This document shows positions 6,215 through 12,434 of a DNA stretch of 12,434 nucleotides, one piece after another (the first letter of the stretch is position 1; each line of letters starts with the position of its first letter). The stretch covers positions 1 to 12,434 of the forward strand of contig JBBRWW010000088.1 of assembly GCA_038248955.1 (NCBI GenBank), given 5' to 3'. The notes under the pieces were generated by a model that had not been told where the DNA came from, ran no database searches, and saw nothing but the letters and a program-made list of their open reading frames with translations. This DNA comes from Lysobacter_K sp038248955. Lineage in GTDB: Bacteria > Pseudomonadota > Gammaproteobacteria > Xanthomonadales > Xanthomonadaceae. Both the position numbers and the translations under genes were made by a program.

Positions 6215-8046
6215 CGCCCTGGATTCGCAGACTGCATAAATGGGTCGGACTGATCATTGTTTTGCAGTTCGTGGTGTGGATGGGCAGTGGCCTGGTGATG
6301 AACCTGCTCGACCACGACACCGTGGAAGGCCACGACCACCAGGCCAAGCAGGCCGACGGCCCCAAGACGTGGCCAGCCGGCATGCTGTCGCCGTCGCAAG
6401 TGCTGGCAACGGCGGGGCAACCCGTTCAGATCATCGAGGCGTTCTGGCTGCGGGAGCGGCCCGTCTATCGATTGACCCACAAGTCCACCGCATGGCTCGC
6501 CGACGCCACCAATGGCCGCCCCGTCGAGGTGGATGGCGCTACAGCGGCCGCGGTCGCCGCGTCGGACTATGTCGGCGATGGCGCTGCGGGCAAGCCCGAA
6601 TGGCTGGAAGTCGCGACCCTGGAAGCACGCGGACACGACGGCCCGATCTGGCGCGTACCGTTCCACGATGAGGACGCAACCACCCTGTATGTATCGGCTC
6701 AGGACGGTCGCATCCTTGAGCGCCGCAACGACCGCTGGCGGGTGTTCGATTTCGTGTGGATGCTGCACATCATGGATTACACCGGCCGGCAGGACTTCAA
6801 CAACCCGCTGGTAGTCATGGCCGCGTCGGGTGGACTGTGGATCGCGTTGTCCGGATTCTGGCTGCTGGTCACCAGCTTCCGGCTCAGCGAGTTCATCCCG
6901 CCGCGCTGGCGCCGGGCGCGCGAGTTGGCGGTGTTCGATCCCGACGGCACCAGGTTGCGTTCGGTCGAGACCCACAGCGGGGACAGCGCCTACCTGGCAC
7001 TGGCGCGCAACGGCCTGCAGCTGCCGTCCAACTGCGGTGGCGGACAGAGCTGTGGCCTGTGCGAGGTGCGGGTGCGCGGCGCCGCGCCGGCGCCGACCAG
7101 TGCCGACCGTGCGCACCTGTCGGAGAGCCGGCTGAAGATGGGCCATCGACTGGCCTGCAACCTCGCGGTGGATGGCGACACCGAGATCGAAGTCGCCGGC
7201 GGTGCGGGGCTTTGGACCGAGCGAACCGCGAAGGTGGAACGCATCACCGCCATCACGCCATTTCTGCGCGAAATCGTGCTCGCCGCGGATACCGCGCCGG
7301 GGGCCGAGTTCCAGCCCGGTGCCTACCTGCAGGTGCATGTTCCGGGCTACACGCTGCAACGCCACGACATTGACCATCCCGAACACCATCGCGATGCATG
7401 GGCGGCGCTGGATCTGCCGGGAACCCTGGCAAGCAAGGAACCGGTCCGTCGCTGTTATTCGTTGTCGTTCCCGGTCGAGAAGGCTGACGGTCACCTGACG
7501 TTGCTCGCGCGTTTCAGTCCCGGGCGTCAGGACAAGAAGCGCCATCCCACCGGCAAGGGCTCGACTTACCTGTACTCGCTCAAGCCGGGCGATAGCGTTC
7601 GCTTCAGCGGGCCTTTCGGTGACTTCGCACTCAAGCCGGGCGGGCGCGAGAAGATATTCATCGGCGGCGGTGCCGGCATGGCACCGTTGCGGGCGATGAT
7701 CCATTCGTTGCTCGACAACGGCGCAACCGAACGAATCCACTTCTGGTACGGGGCGCGCAATCCGCGTGAAGCGCCGTATGTCGAAGAAATGGCCGAACTC
7801 GCCCGGCGACATGCGAACTTCACGTGGCATCTCGTACTTTCCGAGGAGGCCGAACATGCGGCCGGTCTCGTGAAGGGTCTGGTACACGAGGCGACCCACG
7901 AAGGATTGCTGCGTGACCATCCCGACATCCATGCGTGCGAATTCTATATCTGTGGCCCGCCGGCGATGTTGTCGGCGACCCGTCAATTATTGACGAAGCT
8001 CGGCGTCGAGGACGACCGCGTGGCCTTCGATGATTTCAAGATCTAG
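6211..8046 (+). CDS. PepSY membrane protein fused to NqrF-like NADH/FAD/[2Fe-2S] reductase
   Basis: The 611-residue fusion starts like its upstream partner: RRLHKW (H9), TM1 about 11-33, a periplasmic His-rich turn (DHDTVEGHDHQ), PepSY, WMLHIMDY (H186) and TM2 about 200-223. The rest faces the cytoplasm and resembles NqrF of Na+-translocating NADH:quinone reductase: a ferredoxin domain with C275-x5-C281-x2-C284-x31-C316, an FAD-binding RCYS (414-417), the NADH-site GGGAGMAP (485-492), FWYGARNPRE, CGPP (581-584) and a terminal VAFDDFKI. The four-Cys spacing matches NqrF as recalled. Expected path: NADH to FAD to [2Fe-2S] to the PepSY pair and the periplasm, probably reducing a metal chelate delivered by the TonB receptor. 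No other nqr genes are present, so this is unlikely to be a Na+ pump. The ATG at 6211 overlaps the previous stop (ATGA). Substrate is inferred. Confidence 0.9.
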   Translation: MTPWIRRLHKWVGLIIVLQFVVWMGSGLVMNLLDHDTVEGHDHQAKQADGPKTWPAGMLSPSQVLATAGQPVQIIEAFWLRERPVYRLTHKSTAWLADATNGRPVEVDGATAAAVAASDYVGDGAAGKPEWLEVATLEARGHDGPIWRVPFHDEDATTLYVSAQDGRILERRNDRWRVFDFVWMLHIMDYTGRQDFNNPLVVMAASGGLWIALSGFWLLVTSFRLSEFIPPRWRRARELAVFDPDGTRLRSVETHSGDSAYLALARNGLQLPSNCGGGQSCGLCEVRVRGAAPAPTSADRAHLSESRLKMGHRLACNLAVDGDTEIEVAGGAGLWTERTAKVERITAITPFLREIVLAADTAPGAEFQPGAYLQVHVPGYTLQRHDIDHPEHHRDAWAALDLPGTLASKEPVRRCYSLSFPVEKADGHLTLLARFSPGRQDKKRHPTGKGSTYLYSLKPGDSVRFSGPFGDFALKPGGREKIFIGGGAGMAPLRAMIHSLLDNGATERIHFWYGARNPREAPYVEEMAELARRHANFTWHLVLSEEAEHAAGLVKGLVHEATHEGLLRDHPDIHACEFYICGPPAMLSATRQLLTKLGVEDDRVAFDDFKI

Positions 8047-8376
8047 ACCATCGCCTGTCGTGATCGGATGGGCGAGAGCATCGGACTGGCATTTCGCCAT
8101 TAGCCAGGAGTTCAACAGGAAACTCCTCACCATATTGCTCCCGCTCGTTTTGCTGGCTGGCTGTTCCGCGCCTGACAGGTCCACGCCGACGACCGGCCCC
8201 TGGAGGCGACTCCCGCGGCGCAGCGCTGGCCCGTGATCAAAAAAAACCGTTCGGCACCACGCTCGGCACAGCACAGAAATGGCCGCTGAACCAAAGGGGA
8301 TGGATGCGCGTTCGATGCGTATGGGATCGTGGCGCGTGGATACAATTCCCTAACAACTTCGAGGTAAAGTAGCGGC
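8047..8376 (+). other. Gap without intact gene between the two copper-linked modules
   Basis: Of these 330 bases, 8107-8236 hold a lipoprotein-like remnant described separately. No intrinsic terminator was found after the PepSY-reductase stop. An eight-A run at 8239-8246 has no supporting hairpin. A good -10 candidate, TACAAT at 8341-8346, lies 31 nt before copL with no recognisable -35 at normal spacing, suggesting an activator-dependent promoter for copLAB. No palindrome recognisable as a CueR or CopR box was seen. Confidence 0.5.
8107..8236 (+). pseudogene. Lipoprotein-like fragment with no proper start codon
   Basis: AGGAG at 8106-8110 is a strong ribosome site, and the frame after it reads NRKLLTILLPLVLLAGCSAP, a typical lipoprotein signal with lipobox LAGC, then stops about 20 residues later at 8236. 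There is no ATG, GTG or TTG at the right distance: AACAGG stands where a start would be expected. The reading frame can be extended upstream to ATG 8030 inside the reductase gene, but that product would bury the signal. The best reading is a decayed or frameshifted lipoprotein gene that once closed the reductase operon. The parent family cannot be named; a real small ORF with a rare start remains possible. Confidence 0.3.
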
Positions 8377-8814
8377 ATGTCTGTCTGGTCCCTCCTGTTG
8401 CGGCTGCTGCTTACCGTTGGTCTTGTCCTCAATGGATCGGGCTACGCGGTGGCGTCTGCGCACATGCAGATGGCACAGATGACCATGGCAAGCGCGGCAC
8501 CGCGACCCGCTCCAAATCTGGTGGCAACGGCCGAAACCCCATGCGCTGGACACCATCAGGGCATGTCGGCAACTGCCGACAATGCACCGGCCGATGCCGC
8601 AACGGATGCCGCATCGGTGAAGTCCGGACATCCGTCTCCCGACTGCTGCAAGTCGGGAGCCTGTCGTTGTGTCTGCGTCCATCAGGCCCAAGTCGCGGTT
8701 CCTGCCGTGGCGTTTCGGCCAGCGCTGATAGAGCACGTCGGCGGCATCCGCCCAATGAAATCGGGCCATGCCTCGCCGGCGGTCCCGCATCTGATCCGAC
8801 CCCCGATCGGCTAA
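8377..8814 (+). CDS. copL: CopL-family copper-responsive leader/regulatory protein of copAB
   Basis: The 145-residue product has a signal-like hydrophobic N-terminus (residues 4-27), a Met/His-rich middle (HMQMAQMTM; CAGHHQGM with C56) and a Cys cluster PDCCKSGACRCVC with C90, C91, C96, C98 and C100, the last four spaced C-x4-C-x-C-x-C, followed by the C-terminus HLIRPPIG. CopL of Xanthomonas, encoded immediately before copAB, is required for copper-induced copAB expression. Here copA starts 135 nt downstream after a structured leader. A GAGG at 8361-8364 is far (12 nt) from the ATG, so initiation may be weak; alignment with the paralog at 2187 supports this start. Whether the finished protein or its act of translation does the sensing is not settled by the sequence. 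Confidence 0.88.
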   Translation: MSVWSLLLRLLLTVGLVLNGSGYAVASAHMQMAQMTMASAAPRPAPNLVATAETPCAGHHQGMSATADNAPADAATDAASVKSGHPSPDCCKSGACRCVCVHQAQVAVPAVAFRPALIEHVGGIRPMKSGHASPAVPHLIRPPIG

Positions 8815-8935
8815 ACGTCCCGAACGCCACCGCGTGGCGCTCCTCGCCTGCATGCCGTTTGCCTTCGTTCGCGAGGCACGCCCCGGCTGAATGGCGCACG
8901 GCCCAGCCACGGCGCCGATGCCTTCCCTGACGTTT
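8813..8935 (+). promoter_or_regulatory. Long-range stem closing the copL-copA leader
   Basis: AAACGTC (8813-8819), which includes the last two bases of the copL TAA stop, pairs perfectly with GACGTTT (8929-8935), 4 nt before the copA ribosome site GGAG (8940-8943). A ribosome at the copL stop would prevent this pairing. The same layout is present between the other CopL-like ORF and the TonB receptor gene, though the stem sequences differ. Seven pairs across 109 nt would depend on the inner hairpin for stability. Confidence 0.45.
8836..8882 (+). promoter_or_regulatory. Inner hairpin of the copL-copA leader
   Basis: GGCGCTCCTCGC (8836-8847) pairs with GCGAGGCACGCC (8871-8882): 10 of 12 positions pair, with a two-base mismatch in the middle and a 23 nt loop. 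A weaker GGCTG/CAGCC hairpin follows at 8885-8908. No T-run follows, so an intrinsic terminator is unlikely; a leader element acting on translation or Rho access is more plausible. Confidence 0.5.
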
Positions 8936-8949
8936 CCACGGAGTTCTTC

Positions 8950-10761
8950 ATGTCATCCGATTCTTTCGGCGTCCCGCCGGGCGCATTGTCCCAGCCATCG
9001 CGGCGTCGTTTCGTGCAAGGTCTCGCCGCGGGCGGCGCGGTCGCCAGCCTCGGGTTATGGCCCAGGTCCGCGTGGGCGGTGAAGTCGGCCGGCCAACCCG
9101 TCGTGCTCGCCGGCACGGAGTTTGAATTGTCCATCGGCGAGACGCCGATGAACTTCACCGGCCGCACGCGCACCGCGGTCACGGTCAACGGCTCATTGCC
9201 TGCGCCGATCCTGCGCTGGCGCGAGGGCGACACGGTGACGCTGCGCGTGGCCAACCGGCTTCCGGCCAAGTCCTTGCTTGGCCACAACACTTCGATCCAC
9301 TGGCACGGCATTTTGCTGCCGGCCAACATGGATGGCGTTCCGGGGATCAGCTTCGACGGCATTCCGCACGGCGAGACCTACCAGTACCGGTTTCAGGTTC
9401 ATCAGGGCGGGACCTACTGGTACCACAGCCATTCCGGATTCCAGGAACAGGCCGGGCTGTACGGCGCGATCATCATCGATCCGATCGCGCCGGAACCGTT
9501 CTCCTACGATCGCGACTACGTGGTGCTGCTCTCGGACTGGACCGATCTGGATCCAGTCGCGTTGTTTTCACGCCTCAAGAAGATGTCGGATTACGACAAC
9601 TACCACAAGCGCACCGTGGGCGACTTCATGCGCGACGTCGAGAAAAGCGGGCTGTCGCCAACCATTGCCGACCGCAAGATGTGGGGGCAGATGCGAATGA
9701 CACCCACCGACCTGTCCGACATCAACGCCAATACCTACACCTACCTGATGAACGGTACGACCGCACTAGGCAACTGGACCGGCCTGTTCCGCTCCGGCGA
9801 AAAGGTGCGGCTGCGCTTCATCAATGGCTCGGCGATGAGTTATTTCGACGTCCGCATCCCCGGCCTGAAGATGACCGTGGTCGCCGCGGACGGCCAATAC
9901 GTGCATCCGGTGAGCGTGGATGAATTCCGGATTGCGGTCGCCGAGACCTTCGACGTGATCGTCGAACCCTCGGGCCAGGACGCCTTCACCATCTTCGCGC
10001 AGGACATGGGCCGTACCGGCTACGTCAGCGGCACGCTGGCGGTGCGCGAAGGCCTGCGTGCGCCGGTGCCGACGGTGGATCCGCGACCGATCCTGAGCAT
10101 GGCCGACATGGGCATGGGGGGCATGGGCGGCGGCCACGACATGGGGGCGATGGCCGGGGGGACGATGGCCGGGATGGACCATGGTGGCCATGACATGGGG
10201 GCGATGTCCGGCGCCGGCATGGCCGGCATGGCAGGCATGCAATCGCATCCGGCAAGCGAGACCGGCAATCCGCTGGTCGACATGCAGACGATGGCACCGG
10301 TGGCGAAGCTGGACGACCCCGGGATCGGTCTGCGCGACAACGGCCGCAAGGTACTGAGTTACGCGATGCTCAAGAGCACCTTTGAAGATCCGGACGGTCG
10401 CGATCCCGGCCGCGACATCGAGTTGCACCTGACCGGGCACATGGAGAAATTCGCCTGGTCATTCAACGGCCAGAAGTTCTCCGAGGTCGAACCATTACGG
10501 CTCACCTACGGCGAACGCCTGCGGATCGTGCTGGTCAACGACACGATGATGACCCATCCGATCCACCTGCACGGCATGTGGAGCGACCTCGAGGACGAGC
10601 AGGGCAACTTCCAGGTTCGCAAGCACACCATCGACATGCCACCGGGCAGCAAGCGCAGCTACCGCGTGCGCGCCGATGCGCTCGGCGGCTGGGCCTACCA
10701 CTGCCACCTGCTGTACCACATGGAAGCGGGAATGATGCGCGAAGTGAGGGTGGAGGAATGA
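8950..10761 (+). CDS. copA: Periplasmic multicopper oxidase, copper resistance protein CopA
   Basis: The 603-residue protein has a Tat signal (SRRRFV at 17-22, cleavage near AWA 43), so it is exported folded. It has three cupredoxin domains: HWHG (117-120) and YHSH (158-161) in the first, then HPIHLH (536-541) and HCHLLYHMEAGM (584-595) in the last, giving the full set of type 1, 2 and 3 copper ligands (C585, H590, M595 at type 1). A Met/His/Gly-rich segment at about 384-432 (repeated MGGM, MAGM, HDMGAM) is the copper-binding insert typical of CopA/PcoA. It is expected to oxidise Cu(I) and sequester copper. GGAG sits 6 nt before the ATG, in the same context as the TonB receptor start. copB follows directly. 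Length and motifs are intact. Confidence 0.97.
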   Translation: MSSDSFGVPPGALSQPSRRRFVQGLAAGGAVASLGLWPRSAWAVKSAGQPVVLAGTEFELSIGETPMNFTGRTRTAVTVNGSLPAPILRWREGDTVTLRVANRLPAKSLLGHNTSIHWHGILLPANMDGVPGISFDGIPHGETYQYRFQVHQGGTYWYHSHSGFQEQAGLYGAIIIDPIAPEPFSYDRDYVVLLSDWTDLDPVALFSRLKKMSDYDNYHKRTVGDFMRDVEKSGLSPTIADRKMWGQMRMTPTDLSDINANTYTYLMNGTTALGNWTGLFRSGEKVRLRFINGSAMSYFDVRIPGLKMTVVAADGQYVHPVSVDEFRIAVAETFDVIVEPSGQDAFTIFAQDMGRTGYVSGTLAVREGLRAPVPTVDPRPILSMADMGMGGMGGGHDMGAMAGGTMAGMDHGGHDMGAMSGAGMAGMAGMQSHPASETGNPLVDMQTMAPVAKLDDPGIGLRDNGRKVLSYAMLKSTFEDPDGRDPGRDIELHLTGHMEKFAWSFNGQKFSEVEPLRLTYGERLRIVLVNDTMMTHPIHLHGMWSDLEDEQGNFQVRKHTIDMPPGSKRSYRVRADALGGWAYHCHLLYHMEAGMMREVRVEE

Positions 10762-10763
10762 CG

Positions 10764-11936
10764 ATGCGCAGCCGTACCAAGTCCTGCCTGAGTCCGAAGA
10801 CGCTGGCGATCGCAATGGGTCTTGCGCTGATCGCGAATGCCGTCTCGGCTCAGGAGATGGACCACTCGAAGATGAACATGCCGATGCCGGAACCCGCGGT
10901 GAAGACGCCGGCTCCGGCCAAAAAAGCGGCTGCACAGGCACCGGTCAAGAAGGCGCCGCCCAAGCAAGCGCCGCTCAAGAAGCGGTCCGCCACCGCCGCG
11001 CCCAAGCCCACCATGGATCATTCAACCATGCACGGCATGGACCATTCGACGATGCCAATGCCTGCCGGCGACACGTCGATGCCGGGCATGGACCACTCGA
11101 CGATGCCAATGCCAGCGGGCGACCCGTCGATGCCAGGCATGGACCACTCGACGATGCCAATGCCAGCGGGCGACTCGTCGATGCCAGGCATGGACCACGC
11201 CAGCATGACGATGGCCCCGACCGATCCGCGCGAGCCGATTCCGATGCTGACCGCGGCCGACCGTGCGGCTGCCGTCCCGCCGTCTGGCGGACACGCCGTA
11301 CACGACAACAGCATCCAGACCTTCCTGTTGCTGGATCGCCTTGAAGCGTGGAATGCCAACCCAGGCACCGGCTTCGAGTGGGAGGGCCAAGGCTGGATCG
11401 GTACCGACCTCAACCGCTTGTGGCTGCGCAGCGAAGGCGGGCAGGTCGCTGGCAAACTCGAGAGCGCCGACCTTGAAGTGCTGTACGGCCACAGCGTGGC
11501 GACGTGGTGGGATGTGGTCACGGGCATACGCCACGACTTCAAGCCCGGCGCGTCGCAGGACTTTGCTGCGTTCGGCGTGATGGGTCTGGCGCCATACAAG
11601 TTCGAGGTCCAGGCAACGGCATACATTGGCCAGGGCGGCCAAACCGCCGCGAGGTTCGAGGCCGAGTACGAGACGTTGCTCACCAACCGCCTGATCCTGC
11701 AGTCGTTGGTCGAGGTCAACCTGTACGGAAAGAACGACGAGCGCCGCGGCATCGGCTCGGGTCTAAGTACGATCGAGGCGGGTCTGCGCCTGCGCTACGA
11801 GGTCACCCGCAAGTTCGCGCCGTACATCGGCGTGGTTCGCGAGCGCGCTTTCGGTCGCACTGCCGACTTGCTTCAACTGGACGGCAAAGACATCAATGAC
11901 ACCCGCGTTGTCGCGGGCCTGCGACTGTGGTTCTGA
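10764..11936 (+). CDS. copB: Outer-membrane copper resistance protein CopB
   Basis: The 390-residue protein has a signal peptide (1-29, cleaved near AVSA/Q), a Met/His start (EMDHSKMNMPMP), a Lys/Ala/Pro-rich linker (about 48-84), tandem MDHSTMPMPAGD-type copper-binding repeats (about 92-150), and the CopB barrel domain from about 185, with alternating strand patterns and a terminal WF. It pairs with CopA in copper resistance, binding copper at or across the outer membrane. Start choice: ATG 10758 overlaps the copA stop but is only 1 nt from GGAGG (10752-10756), whereas ATG 10764 has the ideal 7 nt spacing, so 10764 is preferred; both are in frame. Coupling to copA translation is likely given a 2 nt gap. 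Identity is well supported. Confidence 0.94.
   Translation: MRSRTKSCLSPKTLAIAMGLALIANAVSAQEMDHSKMNMPMPEPAVKTPAPAKKAAAQAPVKKAPPKQAPLKKRSATAAPKPTMDHSTMHGMDHSTMPMPAGDTSMPGMDHSTMPMPAGDPSMPGMDHSTMPMPAGDSSMPGMDHASMTMAPTDPREPIPMLTAADRAAAVPPSGGHAVHDNSIQTFLLLDRLEAWNANPGTGFEWEGQGWIGTDLNRLWLRSEGGQVAGKLESADLEVLYGHSVATWWDVVTGIRHDFKPGASQDFAAFGVMGLAPYKFEVQATAYIGQGGQTAARFEAEYETLLTNRLILQSLVEVNLYGKNDERRGIGSGLSTIEAGLRLRYEVTRKFAPYIGVVRERAFGRTADLLQLDGKDINDTRVVAGLRLWF
11037..11213 (+). repeat. 51-bp tandem repeats encoding Met/His copper-binding units in copB
   Basis: Three in-frame 51-bp units begin at 11037, 11088 and 11139, each encoding MDHSTMPMPAGDxSMPG with x = T, P or S; a partial fourth (MDHASMTM) begins at 11190, and a degenerate MDHSTMHG unit precedes at 11013. 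The nucleotide copies are nearly identical, so the array could gain or lose units by slippage without a frameshift. Confidence 0.9.
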
Positions 11937-11950
11937 TAAGGAAAGCATCC

Positions 11951-12434
11951 ATGCCACTCGTGACCCGCCACTCGACGATCACCGTCGTCGTACTCGCCGT
12001 TGCTTCACTGTTGATCGTCGGCGTTTTCGTCTGGTCCGGCATCTACAACATCGGCGCCGACGACACCCACACCAAACCGGTGTACTCGATGCTGGAGATG
12101 TTGCGCGAGCGCTCCGTCACCGCGCGCGCGCGCAAGCTGCACCCACCGCCCAACCTCGACGATGCCGCGCTGATCCGCCAGGGCGCCGGCAACTACGACG
12201 CCATGTGCACCGGCTGCCATCTCGCCCCGGGCATGGGCCCGACCGAGCTGAGCAGCGGTCTGTATCCCTCCCCGCCGGATTTTTCCAAGGCCGAGGTCGG
12301 CGACCCGTCGCACCATTTCTGGGCGATCAAGCACGGCTTCAAGGCATCGGGCATGCCGGCCTGGGGCAAGAGCATGAGCGACGAATACATCTGGGGAATG
12401 GTCGCGTTCCTGCAGCGGTTGCCCACGCTCGACG
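11951..12434 (+). CDS. Membrane-anchored c-type cytochrome, C-terminus off the right edge
   Basis: At least 161 residues are visible. An N-terminal hydrophobic segment (about 10-30, ITVVVLAVASLLIVGVFVWS) is a membrane anchor or signal, followed by a periplasmic region. MCTGCH gives a CxxCH heme c site at 86-90, and SGMPAWG (M135) is the probable sixth ligand, with YIWGMVAFLQRLP forming the closing helix of a mono-heme class I cytochrome fold. AAGGA at 11938-11942 is 8 nt before the ATG, and the copB stop lies 14 nt upstream, so it belongs to the cop operon. It may take electrons from CopA-type copper oxidation or pass them to a terminal oxidase; this is inference. Only a short C-terminal part appears missing. 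Confidence 0.85.
   Translation, partial: MPLVTRHSTITVVVLAVASLLIVGVFVWSGIYNIGADDTHTKPVYSMLEMLRERSVTARARKLHPPPNLDDAALIRQGAGNYDAMCTGCHLAPGMGPTELSSGLYPSPPDFSKAEVGDPSHHFWAIKHGFKASGMPAWGKSMSDEYIWGMVAFLQRLPTLD

Noticed and set aside
6184..7986. 600-codon open frame antisense to the PepSY-reductase gene
   Set aside because: It is the mirror of a well-supported gene with conserved cofactor motifs and shows no protein family features.
8236..8250. A-run as a minus-strand terminator U-tract
   Set aside because: No convincing stem precedes it on that strand, and no minus-strand gene ends there.
8237..8376. CueR-type or CopR-type operator before copL
   Set aside because: No dyad resembling the known boxes was found by eye; only a TACAAT -10 candidate is supported.
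10758..10763. copB start at the ATG overlapping the copA stop
   Set aside because: The ribosome site is only 1 nt away; the ATG 6 nt later has proper spacing. It remains possible, a two-residue difference.

Overview
The window is GC-rich, densely coded DNA that fits the Lysobacteraceae/Xanthomonadaceae (Lysobacter, Luteimonas, Stenotrophomonas or a close relative). This rests on copLAB gene order, the style of the CopL leader proteins and the TonB-dependent receptor type; the genus cannot be fixed from sequence alone. No tRNA, rRNA, CRISPR array or insertion sequence was seen.

Layout. (1) 1-2036, minus strand: the start of a histidine-utilisation operon, hutC (GntR repressor) followed by hutU (urocanate hydratase, running off the left edge). 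(2) 2037-2186: a divergent intergenic region with two inverted copies of the HutC-type operator core and a TTGACA-type promoter candidate facing right. (3) 2187-8046, plus strand: a small secreted Cys-motif protein of the CopL/DUF2946 type, a structured leader, a TonB-dependent outer-membrane receptor, a short PepSY membrane protein, and a PepSY protein fused to a complete NqrF-like NADH/FAD/[2Fe-2S] reductase module. (4) 8047-8376: no intact gene; a lipoprotein-like fragment without a proper start, and a promoter candidate. (5) 8377-12434, plus strand: copL, a structured leader, copA (Tat-exported multicopper oxidase), copB (Met/His-rich outer-membrane protein) and a c-type cytochrome truncated by the right edge.

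Main point. Two paralogous CopL-like upstream ORFs lie 6 kb apart on the same strand. Both have a signal-peptide-like N-terminus, the same C-x4-C-x-C-x-C motif and the same last five residues (RPPIG). Each is followed by a 121-135 nt non-coding gap closed by a long-range stem, and then by the same ribosome-binding context (GGAGTTCTYCATG). One copy precedes the copper-resistance genes copAB; the other precedes the TonB receptor and PepSY-reductase operon. The inferred picture is a copper-sensing leader used twice: once for detoxification, and once for a metal-chelate uptake system in which NADH electrons cross the inner membrane through the PepSY proteins to reduce the imported metal. The TonB/PepSY module's substrate is not shown by the sequence.
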